Positions 1 to 12,509 are shown, counted from the first letter of the stretch. The stretch is 64,000 nt of DNA from Atopsyche davidsoni (GCA_022113835.1 JAILWY010000007.1:9277001-9341000); one strand, 5' to 3'. Numbers and translations: made by a program. Notes: a model not told the origin generated them from the letters alone.

Positions 1-850
1 ACAGAAGAATTTGACATTTTACGGGGAAGTGTCTCCTTATGTTATCATAATTCATTGCGCAAGAAATTAAACAAAAATAAGGATAATTTTAGAAGTTATT
101 GTAATATAGTCAAATAAACTTAAGTGTTTGTCAATGTAAATTTTTTGGTTTCTTGTGTCTCTAAAGATGGTCCTAACGTCAGAAGTCACGAACTACTTAC
201 TACCTAAGATTATCAATTATATTAATTGGCGAGTGAACGTTTCCGACAATTTGTTCCGATTATTTGATAATGATTATAAATATTCTCCTCTTTTTTTTAA
301 ATTTAATTGAATTTATATAAATATGTATTTTATTTTTCAATTTATTGATTCAATGTTTTTTTTCTTTTCAGGTAAGTTCAGCATCTATATACACAAGATT
401 CCATACTTAGCCGATAAAGTAAGTTTCTGGTCTGAAAAACTAGATTTTCGCGCGTGCGATTTCTGACCTATCAGATATTATCATTTAAATCATCATCATC
501 AAAATATTGTTTTACATAAGACTCAGTAAGTTATACATTGTTATATAAAGAGTTTGGATATTATTTACGGTTTCTTTGGTACATATCATGTGTCGGCGTT
601 ATAAGATACGTTTTTTCATAGCTGGGAATTAGTGGGTTTAACGCACCGATAAGCAAGTGAAATAGAGAAGTGTCAAGGTGGCTTAAAAGATTATTCAAGT
701 ACTAGAGAACCGCATTCATCTCATTTAGATATTTACTTAATCAGAAATCCAGATGCTTCTGAAGTTTTGATTTAATGAGACAGAAGTGGTTTACCAATTA
801 ATGCCTTTAATATGGTATTACATTAGAATGACTCTAATCTAGTATATTGG
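1..850. other. AT-rich non-coding stretch
   Basis: No open frame, splice-bounded exon or RNA gene could be supported here. The sequence is AT-rich with short homopolymers and is best read as intergenic or intronic DNA. Confidence 0.5.
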
Positions 851-852
851 AT

Positions 853-1180
853 GCTTGTCTTTTTCAACACATTTCTATCCTGGGATAGCCTCACTAATTC
901 TGCTGTACTTCCGATCTTCAGCCACTGGCGCAAATTCCGCATCCACGTAAACTTCCTCAATCACAATCAGCTGGAGGATGCTATATTTGCTGTTACAAAA
1001 ATATGTGGCTAAAATAGAAGACCTTTCGCTTCTTTACCAGCGTCAGAAGTTCTCGACTCTCATTTGCGACGCGGTCAACCCATGGTATTTTAAGGGTTTT
1101 ATTTCTACCGCCTCAATTCTTCGCATAGTAGCTGTCTTGAGTGTTCAAGCTTCAACCCCACAAAGGAGAACTGAGACGAT
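853..1180 (-). mobile_element. 3'-terminal fragment of a LINE (reverse transcriptase C-terminus), copy 1
   Basis: Read on the minus strand, fragments of the C-terminal tail of a non-LTR retrotransposon polyprotein appear in shifting frames. They include a motif like IPWVDRVANESRELL, then KKRKVFYFSHI, then TWMRNLRQWLKIGSTAELVR. These match the familiar order of RIPW-x-DRVRNEEVL, RRR-WLGH and a final arginine-rich tail in this class of element. Stops and frame changes interrupt the reading, so it is a dead, 5'-truncated copy. A second copy with the same order lies at 4535-4815. The clade assignment is left open. Confidence 0.6.
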
Positions 1181-1189
1181 ATAACACAG

Positions 1190-2175
1190 AAATCTCGCTG
1201 GAGATTCACCAAGTGAAATAATATACACGATGCAATCCCGTGGCGGACGTTTCATCATTAATTTGTTGATGCTTTGTTTCCATTCCAAGGCATCAAGTCT
1301 GCATTAGGAAAAGGTCGTTTTCTAAACTGTCAATACTCGCTGCATAAGATTGCACATTGTATGATTGTGGGCGACGGAGTGTGGTCGAGACCATTACTGT
1401 CGTGGGTTTGTCAAACTTTCGTCTTCAGTTCCGATCATTCCGTGAACCGCTGCGGGTTCGATCGTCGGCTCTTCCAACGGACCAGACACGGCCAGCGATA
1501 TCCATTTACATTTAAGTGTTACTTATAATCAACTTGTGTGATCGTGTGAAGATTTCAAAGCCGTTAAGCCTGTATAATTTTGTAAGTATTTACAATTTAC
1601 ACGTTTTTAATGAGCGTGATACAATCTGCGCATCATTCAATCTCCCCACAGAAGGAGCTTATTTGAATTATTTTTTGTTAGTATTTTTAGATATGATTAC
1701 ATATTTTGCTTTCTAATATTAATTAGTTGTTAAATTAGGTTGTATTCCGTATAACGTGACAGCTGAACAGAAGGTCTTTGTGTCATTTAAATGAGGTGCA
1801 TTCCCCGCACGTGTTGCACTGTGGGTCTCATGAGGCTATTGTAGAGTATTGATTCAGATGTAAACATGGACGTTTATATTTAACTGCTTTTTTTTATTGT
1901 CTACCAGTTTATTGTTACATTTACAGTCAATCTGTAATGAATTGTAAACTATGTATTTGTAGTCGAGCTCAGATTTAAACAGTTTAAAATGCTACCTTTT
2001 AAGCGTACTGGTAATAGTAAAACTTTTTATTAATTGTAAAAATATTTCATGGAAAACGTCGAAGGACGGTAAACCTTAGTAAACACATGCATTAAAGCAG
2101 TTTTATTTATTTATTGAATGTATAGTAAAATAAATATTTTAAAAATAAAATAAAGTAGGTTTTGACAGGTTATAA
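1190..2175. other. AT-rich non-coding stretch
   Basis: Several short open frames (for example 1274-1528) have no recognisable domains, no consistent splice context and no coding-like composition. Nothing functional is supported. Confidence 0.45.
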
Positions 2176-2179
2176 TCGA

Positions 2180-2312
2180 ATGATTAGGTTTCTCGGGTGT
2201 TGAGCTGCTTAAAGTTTTCAGTTTTCCTGAAAATAGTCCCAGCACGGAGACTAAAACGTCGGATGACTGAAAGCTTCAAGCAGCTCAACATCCAAGAGAT
2301 CAAATCATCTAA
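2180..2312 (+). repeat. Palindromic element with degenerate hammerhead-ribozyme-like core
   Basis: Inverted arms (GTTGAGCTGCTT near 2199 and AAGCAGCTCAAC near 2277) enclose a loop. In the loop CTGAAAA (2227-2233) is followed by a stem-forming TAGTCCC / GGAGACTA pair and then AAACGTC ending at 2260. This is the layout of a type I hammerhead: conserved CTGANGA box, stem II, GAAA box, a tiny stem III A-C/G-T, and cleavage after GTC. The CTGATGA and GAAA boxes both carry substitutions, so this copy is probably inactive. Such motifs are known in Penelope-like elements and retrozymes; the link here is inference. Confidence 0.45.
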
Positions 2313-2319
2313 AAATAAA

Positions 2320-4530
2320 GTACCGTTTTTGGGTCTTTTTATAAAATTTACTTTTTAATAAATACGCAGTTATAAGTATATATAAATAAAGGCTTGTTTA
2401 TATTACCTGAAAATCGATGTTTTTAACTACTGCTATACTTTCATGCGAACCAATAAAAATATTATGCATTTTATTATAACACTATGAAAGTAGTTACATA
2501 TGAGTCTTTTCTTCGTTTATATTTAATATTTTTAAAAATAATTCTTCATCTTTAAAGTTTATGCCATCCGTACAAATGAAGTCTCCGGGACGTCCCGACA
2601 CCAGTTTTATATCCAGCATCCTTCAGTATTAAAGTTGCCGGTATGTTTCGCAATGCAGACTCCCTGTATGGTTCGTTCAAGTCGATTGCTCGAGAGCGGA
2701 GACAGTCGCTCCATATCGGGTAGGTCATACTCCAGCCCGACGTGCCAGTAAACTATAGTACCGTGCATGAAAAAATGTCGCTCAAATAAATTCCTTAACA
2801 AGCATGTTAGTTTAGTGGTTTTTTTAGTCGACTCTTGGGCAAGAAGCCGCGTGAAAAACGTAAAATACATTTTGAACTCTTTTCATAGATTTACCTCGTT
2901 TCCTTGTAGTGTAAAGCTGTAAATTGCAAGCTGGTGTAAGTATTAGCTTACCGTATTGGTTGCGTTTTCAACTTTATTTTTTCTGCAAATAATTTCAAAG
3001 CTTCATTAATACAGATTCTGTAGTCACTATTTGATTATAAATTTATTTGTACTTTTATATCAACCGGTTCTGGAAAGCTGAGTGATGGATTGACAAACTT
3101 TCAATAGGTCACACAGATTGAATTTTTAGTCCACAGATTGGCGTGGAAATTGAATTCAGCGTCATAATTTCGTGAATCGAACTATGCTTCCCCCTTCCGC
3201 GTTGCGGGAACCTTTTTTCTTCGGAAGGACTCGGCGTGATCTCACGGACTGGGTGGCGTGGGACATTTGCAAGGCTCTAGGCGTCGAGCTCTTGCGGCCC
3301 ACGGTCAGCTGTTGTCTGTCTGCGCTGACGTCACGTCCACTTCTCACGCACTGTGTTGCTTAAAATATTAATATTGTAACGAGAAGTACTCGCGATACGC
3401 ACACGCCGAATAAGCGTAGGCATTGCGTCCGCCACGTTGTTTTAGTGATGCATGTATCAGTAGTGGCTGGAAGTCGGAAGTGAGTCACCAACCTCATACG
3501 AGGAGAGGCACTAGAAGATGAAGGATCAGTAAAGTATACTCACATTTACAAGAAAATTCAATTCTCATTGAACCATGATTTGTCAGTTTGTCAAAAAAAA
3601 TCTATGCGGTTGGTGTTGTTATAGATAACTTGTTTTCAGTTAATCTCTTCAGTTGCAATTATTATGAGAATTCAACTTTAAAACCCAGGAAGTGCAGATG
3701 ATATATCCGTTATCACTGTGTATTCAATTATTATAAATCAATTGCAGATTAATGAAAGGCTTCTGATTTATGGCTTGAATTTCTCGTAGTACCTGTAAAC
3801 GAGCAAAAAATATAATAACTGAGTTTAACCCCTGAAAGTTTCAAATGTGAAATTGAAATTTGAAATGGTTTCTATCCGACGGATGTCAGAATACGCTGTC
3901 GATATTGCGGTCGTATTGAAAAGCCTTTCCGGTGTTCCGAGAAACCATTACTTGTGGTTTTCAAGTTCTTGGGTGAAGAGTCTATATTCGTAGTTCTTAG
4001 GAATTTAGATCTGTGCGGTAGAGCTTTCAATGAAGACTTCGATAGAAGTCAAGACATAAAATATGGCATAGATTTTCTTGAAATGATGTTTTATAGATAA
4101 TGCTTTCATTTTGTTTTAATTTACTCACTACGAGACATATTAATGAAAACCCTGGTTGCCAATATATAATATATATATATAAAGATGTGTGGGTATTAAG
4201 CCTTGGTACCGGTAAATTACAAATAAATTAACATCGATGATCAATACATATATATTTTTTTAATTAGTTTTATTATTAATATTTTTTTATTCGTGGTTAG
4301 TCTCACATCTTCTTTACCGGCGAAAGCGAACCAATGTTGACTTCACATTTGATGCGAAGGCCAGTTTAGTCGCCTGACATTGAATGCATACTTGATCTTG
4401 TTATTTTACTCTGAGACTTTGATGGGAGTAGTCGTAAAATATATAAAATACGCCTTGTAAATAATACAGTAAAGAAATCACTGTTTTCCTACTGTGCCTT
4501 TCCTTAAAAGAAATTGGTTACCATCTCATT
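2320..4530. other. Non-coding stretch with one GC-rich patch
   Basis: Mostly AT-rich and featureless. The patch at about 3170-3370 is clearly more GC-rich than its surroundings and contains a perfect TGACGTCA (3326-3333). It reads open on both strands over about 60 codons without a recognisable protein, so it looks more like a regulatory or 5' UTR segment than a coding exon. A short TA-repeat lies near 4166-4186. Confidence 0.4.
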
Positions 4531-4534
4531 GAGC

Positions 4535-4815
4535 CTGTCTTACTAATTCGGTTGTATTCCCGATTTCCAGCTACTGGTGCGAATTCCGCATCCACGTTTG
4601 CTTTCTTCTTCCAATGCAGATTTTTTCCTAGACACTTCAGTAGAAATTTGGTATTTCAAAAAAGTCGTCAGGAGTTTTCTTTCTTTCTCTCATTTGTGAC
4701 GTGGGCAACCCACGGTATTTAAAGGACTATTCTGTACACGGCAGACGATAGATATTTATAGCGTGGGTGTACAATATCCTTCGCACAGCAGTAGTCATTA
4801 AAAATTCTGACTTAT
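4535..4815 (-). mobile_element. 3'-terminal fragment of the same LINE family, copy 2
   Basis: Aligned by eye with the copy at 853-1180. The segment reading TGGATGCGGAATTCGCACCAG on the minus strand (near 4570-4595), the CACAAATGAGAG block and the TACCGTGGGTTG block occur in the same order and at roughly the same spacing. The copy is more diverged, with an in-frame stop in the terminal arginine-rich tail. It is non-coding debris. Confidence 0.5.
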
Positions 4816-4819
4816 TGCA

Positions 4820-6027
4820 CAGTTGAAGCGATGTTATTGATCAAGCAACTCGGTACACTCACACCAGCCTGCCTGTGCCATCACTGGCTGCTCGTATTCC
4901 CAACTCTAGTAGCTGCTAATTATTACCTAACCTGCCGGCACGAGCAATTACCGAAGTCAAAATTGAAACATTATATAAGCCAAAGTGTTTGCTTAATAAT
5001 TCAGTTTCAGACATATGTGACTTCTAGCGATGCCCGGTATAGAAAATTGGTATTTATTTAATATGTTTTTATACTATAACTATATTTAAAATTGGTAACA
5101 GGAGACAGGGTCAAACTGAATTCAATAGTGGTTATATTTGATTTTACGTATTAATATAAGTATTTGTTTTAATTTTTCTTTACGTATCCGTATTATACAA
5201 AAATATTTCTGATAAAAGTGCGTAGAGAATATCTCTAAATATTTCTAAATTTATTTAACCTACAAACGCTAATATGTATAATAATTTCCCCATTGACTTA
5301 TAGAAGAAACACAACATGTAAAAACTAGAACTGTATACGTATATTTGTCGTTTATTGGTAAAAATCGGCTTACGTCGAACTTTTGAGGATCCTAATTTAT
5401 TGAATAGTGATGACAAAGGTTTTAAATTCATCTCATGTAACATTATTGGTCCAATTGATAACATGTACATTACTAGAACAAAAATTATTAATTTACTGTT
5501 TTATATAGCATTTAATTAAATAATGATCTGATATCAAAATATGTTATAGAATCACCAGTTACTGTCACGCTACTATATTTCAATTACGCTAGATCCAAAT
5601 TCATAATCTAATTTTAGGGTTGTATCAATCATACATATTTCCCATTAATCACCACGTGGTTCTCGAATGATTAATGGCGCCAACAAAAGCTTCTTGAGGG
5701 CGGCGAGAGTTTAAAAGTCAATAAACAATGCCCCCCGGTCCAACGTCACCGGGTTTACCCGAGTAATTACCGTCACAAATCAGTTGTAGCTTTTACCAGA
5801 GGGGCGTAGGGCTTGGAAATAGACCATGAGGTCTCTCCCTCTGGGTGCTCTCTCCCGAAGATAAACAAGAGCACTCACCGAGCTCGGTTACTCCCGAGGG
5901 TTAAGTCTAGTTAGTGGTGGGCACAATCGACATCAGAAATTTCGAATTCATCGGTATTTAATTTTTCAATATCCTAAAATAAATTATATAATTTTTTTTA
6001 CAAAATATAATACTATCATATATATAT
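4820..6027. other. Non-coding stretch
   Basis: No gene supported. The segment 5690-5910 is locally GC-rich (ACGTCACCGGGTTTACCCGAG and similar short self-complementary strings). A faintly similar GC patch occurs at 7960-8040, so a dispersed repeat is possible but not demonstrated. Confidence 0.35.
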
Positions 6028-6226
6028 AATGAAAAAAAGAACTTTTTATTTAAATCTTCACAGTGAGTTTATTAGAATAATATTTTGCATAACTAGTTTC
6101 GACCCTATACCGGAGTTAAGTCATGCATCTGATGATGACCCGGTATAGGGTCGAAACTAGTTATGAAAAATATTATTCTAATAAACTCACTGTGAAGATT
6201 TAAATAAAAAGTTCTTTTTTTCATTA
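6028..6226 (+). repeat. Near-perfect long palindrome (MITE-like), about 90-bp arms
   Basis: The left arm beginning ATGAAAAAAAGAACTTTT at 6029 is repeated in inverted orientation by the right arm ending AAAAGTTCTTTTTTTCAT at 6222. The pairing continues inward almost without mismatch to about 6115/6141, leaving a short centre. Such an inverted repeat could form a single long hairpin in RNA or DNA. The centre carries a hammerhead-like core, annotated separately. No target duplication was identified because the flanks are TA-rich. Confidence 0.7.
6126..6165 (+). ncRNA. Hammerhead-ribozyme-like motif, type I with minimal stem III
   Basis: CTGATGA (6129-6135) is followed by stem II GACCC (6137-6141), loop GGTATA, GGGTC (6148-6152), and GAAA (6153-6156). 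Next comes a two-base stem III A-C / G-T closed by TA, with a putative cleavage position after T6162. ATG (6163-6165) pairs with CAT (6126-6128) as stem I. All invariant core boxes are intact. Two-base stem III is typical of hammerheads found in Penelope-like retroelements. Weak points are the U rather than C at the cleavage position and the very short stem I, so activity is uncertain. Confidence 0.5.
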
Positions 6227-6229
6227 TAT

Positions 6230-9100
6230 TAATGGATCTTCACCATTCAAATGCCTTGTCCCTCAACAACATATAATACTATCGGTTTTTGATAGCGCGT
6301 ATTATAGCAAAAATATACGAGTGTATATTAAACTAAAATTATGAGGACCTGGCATTCGTTGTCAATGAATAATAACTAGAGTTACAATTGGATGACTTTA
6401 TCAGTAGTAATATTTTAAAATAATTGTAATAAATCGATTATTCGATCGTGCCCATCGTTAGATCCTGATGAGAAGTTAAAATGTATCCTAAAGTGGGACC
6501 GGTAAATTAAGACCGGAGATAGCGGCGCTCGAATGTCACTTTTGGTATTTTTAAGGTTGCTTTTAAGCATTAAGGACCAAAACTGCCTCTTCCGATTACA
6601 CCGAGTCTTTAATGAAATATGTGTAGTCATTTATATTTATGTGATATACCTGCTAGAAACAAGGCAATTGTTGCTTGTTGATTTGTTGCTGAGTGTGTAA
6701 AGTGCTAAGACGTACGATTCTGCATAAAAAATAATACGTAACTCTTGCGGCCCCTTTCTTTTATATAACGGTATGCTCCAAGCCCAGAGCCTTCAACACA
6801 TCCCAGTTTCAATCCACACATACCCGCGGCGCAAAAGAGAAAAGACGTCAAAAGCAATAAATCATCTCTGACTGTACTTCCTCCGAAGGCCCCGTAAGGC
6901 CGCATTCAGGCCGGCTGAGCCCCGCTGAGCCGATCCAATGAGAACGGGGTCCACCCGCTGGAGCAGCTGGGCTTCAATGGGCTAATCCGGAACTCCGATG
7001 ATGCTGTCACGTCGGGCACAAAGGGCCCACTGAGCACCGAGGAATGCACGTGCATTCAGGGCCGGGGAGCGTGACCGCCGGGCAGGGGCCGTGAGCGTGA
7101 GCCGTGACCCCGGCGTGAGTGCGTCAATTGGATATTATTTTGAAGTTATCATTGCGTACTAAGTAGCAGCAAATCGCCATTAGTCACTTTTGAATTTTTT
7201 TTTCGATAAAATACCGACAAGAGTTGCTCAAAATCCAAAGCAGGCAAAAGCGATAAATATCGCTGTTTACTTGCTTTCATTTTTATAATTATTGCACCAA
7301 ACGCAGTTTATGTCGTAACTTTTACTATTAACCCTTTTGATATAAAATTTTAAGTAACTTTTTCAGTGTATGCTTCCTGATGACGTCACAGGGGATGCAT
7401 TGCGCCGTTGGCGTGCGGAAAGTCCAGCTCTTTCACGCCTAGAACTAAGCGTTCAAAACGCATGAGTAATACACTAAATTAGCTGCAATGTCAGCGCGGC
7501 GTTAATTGACACCGCCTCGTGTGCTGGCCATGCCGCTGGAGCATCATTCCCTCGGCAGGTATGCCTCGCCGCTGGACGGCCTCCCCCTTTACTTCACTAT
7601 CCGGAATACCGAAATACCGCAATTCCACTCGCCCAGGGTTGCCATCGCGCCGCGAATGGAGGACAAATTTTCTGGTTGAAGCTTTTGAAAGAAATCTCTT
7701 GATGGGGAAGCACTTGAACACTGCCGAGCTGGTTTATAAGAGACCCTGAATTTGGTGCAGCAAGTCACATGCTAAATATACATAACATCATTTATAAGGA
7801 TCTCGAGAGGTTACCTGGAGACACGACCAAAAAGTCCAGCAAAACACATCTAATAACAAACGACTGCCAAAACCTACGAACACATATTAATAAAGAATCA
7901 TTTTTTTAATTAACGGTGTACGTAATTTTTTGTATGGTATGTCGCGAAAGAATGGGGGACATGTCCCCCAGGACGGGTCAACCCTGCGCTTCCCTCCCAG
8001 TGGGTGCTCGGAGCGAGGTCTAAATTTACCCCGCTGTATACATAACACTAAACACTAGACGGATTTGGGTTTACATTTACGTAAGATCACTTCCAGAATA
8101 CCGTCTTTTATTACTCGAAATGAATATAAATTCAGTGTAATTTTGTCAAAGGGCAGGCGGCCATTAGATGCGTGTTCGTCCAAACGAACCCCCTTCCGAT
8201 CGGTCGAACTCGCACTAATGGTGGTGCCTTCTTCAATAGGCTTTAGATCTGAACTTTAGACCTTCTACAAAAGGCGCTTTAGTACTTTTACATGACTATC
8301 TGAACTTTACACTATCTACAAAAGACGGTTTAGTTCTTTTACACCAATATCTCAGCTTTTTATCTCTTGTTGGAAAATATTTTATTTTAACTAAACAGAA
8401 GCCTGGCAGCAGTCTAAAGCTGAAAATAAAAACGGGATTTCTTATCGTCTTTTTCGGTAGTTCTTGACTTGACGACACATTTATGTTTTTTTACTTTACG
8501 CTTTTGTAGTCCCTTGGGCTGTAAAATTATGCAATAAAATGCAAACTCAGATGTATACTTTTTTATTATATAAATTTAAAAATTCGGGTAAGAACCCATG
8601 AGTTTTGGCATTTTAGAAATATATTTTTGTGTTATTTTTCTATGAATTCTAACGATTTATAAAACAACAAAAGTGCATGTAAATTAAATCAGCTTTGGGT
8701 TTATTCCAAAGACTGTGAGAATTGAATTAATTATAATACCATGTGTTAGTTTCGTGGTCATGATTAATTCCTTATCCTTTTTTAAAAACAATCATAAGCG
8801 GCTTAATGCGTTTCTGCTTCGTTAAAAACCTGCTAATATAAGCAGCTGAAAAAGCGAGTCGCATGTCATGGCTTCTTGTTTTATTATTTAAAAGTTGTTT
8901 TTTTTCTTCTAAAAGCAGCTTTTTAGGAGCAACGTTATCGTCAACAGATGGATCATTTTCAAAGCACTGATGCTTTTTTTATTTTTTGTACTATCCAAAT
9001 TCAAAGTATGCCGCAACCGTAAATTTTAAAAATATTCACCAAGTTTTAATAATTTATATCAAGTAGCTAGTATGGACTGCACGCCAGTGATAAACATAAT
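6230..9100. other. Non-coding stretch with GC-rich islands
   Basis: Two GC-rich islands, 6890-7120 and 7380-7740, stand out from AT-rich surroundings. The second contains TGACGTCA at 7381-7388 and an ATG at 7530 that opens a 49-codon frame without recognisable domain. Neither island could be tied to a protein. They may be promoter or 5' UTR pieces. Confidence 0.35.
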
Positions 9101-9101
9101 A

Positions 9102-9335
9102 ACCGCGTAAATTTTTTAGTCGTTTTTATTCCGAGGTTTTATCAGGATATTTAACCGTGGTTGTTTTTATTCCTTCCTGATGTTTCGGATATTGATACTG
9201 AGGCCATTTTCAAAGAAAAGTCCTTTGAGAATGGTTCCAGTACCGATTTCCGAAACCTTGGACGGAAACAAAAAACCTACTCGGCCAAATGTTTCAACAA
9301 AACCTCAGAGTATTAAACCGCTAAAAAAGTAAAAT
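9102..9335. repeat. Imperfect 230-bp palindrome (MITE-like)
   Basis: The two halves are imperfect inverted copies centred near 9218. CCATTTTCAAAG on the left answers CTTTGAGAATGG on the right. Further out, GATGTTTCGG answers CCGAAACCTT, CCGAGGTTTTATC answers AACAAAACCTCAGAG, and TTTTTTAG answers CTAAAAAAG. It therefore resembles a non-autonomous element transcribing to a hairpin. Mismatches show it is old. Confidence 0.6.
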
Positions 9336-9339
9336 CAAA

Positions 9340-12250
9340 ACATAGTCTGACATGTTTTGAGTATTATGGCCGATAAATTATTATAATTTTTTTTTTTTTT
9401 ATGTGTAATAACGATTTTATTTTAGTACCCAACTTGCTACATATATAGACTCAGTTGATATCTAAAATATTTTTTTCCCCTTGAATTTAAATCCTTAATT
9501 CTTTTCGAGTTGTATGAGGTTTCAAAATCACTATGAAGCCTTAGGCTTTGTTATCAATAAATCTCATGCGATTCTAGCTGCGGTAATCGTCACTAACCAG
9601 GCGCTAATAGGTAGGACCTTAGGCCTTAATTGGAAGTCAGCGTTGATGGAACACGTCGAGACGGGCCCATCGGCTGATGCTGACCGATCGTGACGAGGAA
9701 GATTGATGAAGGAGCGACAGCTTCCATACTGTTTTCCATGCCATCGATCATATTTCAGTCATCTCGATTGGTTTTAATTAGTTTATTTAGTGGTGGAGTA
9801 ACACCCGTCGATGTTACTAACGATGAGAATCCGAATTTTTAATTGGTGGTCATGTTGACTGTTCAGGATGTAAAAAAAAATGAGGGCTTTATTGAAACCT
9901 TAGATGAAGAAGCTTTATACTTTTTAACAACCCTGTAGTTTTCTGTGAAGATTCTGAACTACTTTTGTATATTTATAGCTATATTATTCAAACGCTAATT
10001 GTATTATATACGGTATATTTATTTAGCACAGTAGTTTTTTTAAATAATTAATTAGTAAGTAACCTTAAGCTGTACAATGTTCAACGCACACATATATTTA
10101 AAATATAATGAATATTAAACTTTAAGCCGGTAAGGATTATGTTACGTTCATATGGAGATTAATAGACGACAATGTGTCTAGAGATAAATTATTCAGGTCT
10201 TTTGCATAATTAAATAAAATTAATGTAAAATATCAAGCCAGGTTCCATTTGAGTCTTGATGTAACAAGAGTTTCAAATGTAACATTGTATTTAAAATACG
10301 ATGCTTTCGGTTCACCTCTAAAAGCTCTCTGCGGTGTTTTGTTAGTGCTAGACTTTGTAGGTCACGGGTTGCCGAAGATAGGCAAGGTCACCTAGGGAGT
10401 GATGGACGAAAGCATACGAGCAGTTAACTTTGAACTTCTTCCCCTGTTTATACGGTGTCGATTACACAAGAACGTAAACTGAAAAGAACAAAAGTCTAAT
10501 GTATGCCTTAACATCATATATCATCGATCCAGCAAGGGGCAGAGCTCTAATTTGGTAGAAAATGAGTTATACTGATTGTTATTTATAATATATGAACGTG
10601 ACTGTTAGAAGCGCGGAGCAAAAGAGAGATCGAATCGAGAGTTATTTCATTTAGACGGCGAACTTTTCAGTAATATTTTGCAGACAGATATTGATTGTCT
10701 TGGGTGAAATATTTTTGAAAGAACACTGTAACAGAGTGAGAAAAAAACAAAACCGTAATTAAAGTTTGTTCTTAAAATATCGCGTATGTTTAAGATTTGG
10801 AGTAGGAGAAAAACTCAACTAAAAGCTGAAAACATCGCTTTCAATATGGAAAAAGAAAAAAACTAATATTTTATATATATATTTATAAAGTAATAATACA
10901 AAAAAGGCAACTTTAACGCGAAATGAATTGGGATATTTACTAACCGCACGGATGACTTGATAAATGGGAAACTAAAATATGCGTAATTCAGTAAAAGGAG
11001 TTTCCTGAAATTTATAACAAGATATAATATTTTTTGCTTTATATTAAAATAAATAAATTGTTCAAAAATTGTAAAAAAAATCTCTATGTGCTTAGTTATC
11101 TTATCACTTGTGCAAATTTTATTTTATATATTTTGTATATGTGTGTGGGAGTTCTACATGTTTCATTTATCAAGATCCTTGAAGTACTTTTTCGTTAAAT
11201 ATTATGCGCTTTGATGTCAGATATCTGGCATAAAATTCCAATACGATTCGATATATACAGCAATTGGTCTTCTGTACACACAATTTTTTACGGTACTCTA
11301 CGATAGATCGATCTTATATTAGATACGTTCCCACAACGTATACTCACACACGTGTTGTATCTATCCCATAAACGCTCTTGTAATTCTACGTACGTGAAAT
11401 AAATTAGTTCCCGTTCATTTTTTCAAGATAGTATCGATGTAGTAATTATAATACGCTTGCGTCATAAGTTTCATAATATTTTTAGGTCCAAAGCCAATAC
11501 AATACTTTATTATGTTCTGTGATTTTCGGATTTGTTGTGTGTTATGTTTAATGTTTTTTGTCTACCGAAGTTTTGGTTCCAGTACTGGGACCACATTTTA
11601 GTTACCGTTTTGTTGGCCTTTGGTTGATCGCAGTGCGGTTTTCTTTCGCTCTGGGTTTTATCAGAAGACAGAAGAAGAGCCTTGAGGCGTTTGTCGTGTG
11701 AGATAGCTTTTACAAAATGGCGAAACGAATCGGTTCAAGCTCGTATTAAATCGATTACATCCACCCAGACGTAATCTGTATTATAGAGCGATTTCTTGCG
11801 CTTATCGTTTGATTGGGCTCGTCCATGGTTTAACGTTACTCGTGTGCATTACCGAAAAGATAAATGGTTGAGTTTTTGAGAATATTCGAGCGAGCCGTGT
11901 GATCTTTGGAGTACAAAGAACTTGGGAAATGAGTTTCTCGTTTTATGTAACGTGTCGTGTTGCATGATATTCGGTTGTTTGATAAATGTTAGACTTGCAT
12001 TTTAAATAAAATATTCTTAGTCAAATGTCGTTTATCAATTGAAATTGAATACTGTGCATTTTTCGAAAGCGATAAAATACTGCGTTCCCTGAAATTCCAC
12101 TGTGTTTTTTTTTTAAACTACGGCGTATACAAGTGTCTCAAATGCGTTACAGAGCTATCAATCTTGTTTTGTCATTGTTACATAGTAAAATTAAAAAAAT
12201 GGTTACTCACCACTATATAATCCTTGTAAGATCATAATAGTTTTGATCTA
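9340..12250. other. AT-rich non-coding stretch
   Basis: No exon, RNA gene or recognisable transposon was found. Short TA-rich tracts occur near 10870-10890. Nothing else is supported. Confidence 0.45.
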
Positions 12251-12256
12251 TTAGGG

Positions 12257-12506
12257 CAGGGGTCCCTAACCCTATGCCCACGGGCACCATGGCGCCCGCC
12301 GGCCATTTTACGTGTGCCCGCCGCTGTGCGACCACGATAAAAAATATTTAAGTCTACAAGAAATATATTATATCGTAATAATTTTCAAAATAATAATTCT
12401 TTCAATATGATATTTTCAAAATATCATTTGAAACAATAAATGGTGCCCACCACCAGATCGGCATTTTAAAATGTGCTCTAGGGTGCAAAAAGGTTGGGGA
12501 CCCCTG
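12257..12506. mobile_element. Non-autonomous hAT element, 250 bp, with 8-bp target duplication
   Basis: Terminal inverted repeats CAGGGGTCCCTAACC (12257-12271) and GGTTGGGGACCCCTG (ending 12506) bound the element. The 8-bp string TATTAGGG lies immediately outside both ends. An 8-bp duplication with CAGGG-type termini is diagnostic of the hAT superfamily. The interior has no transposase frame, so it depended on a transposase supplied elsewhere. The perfect duplication suggests a fairly recent insertion. Confidence 0.88.
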
Positions 12507-12509
12507 TAT

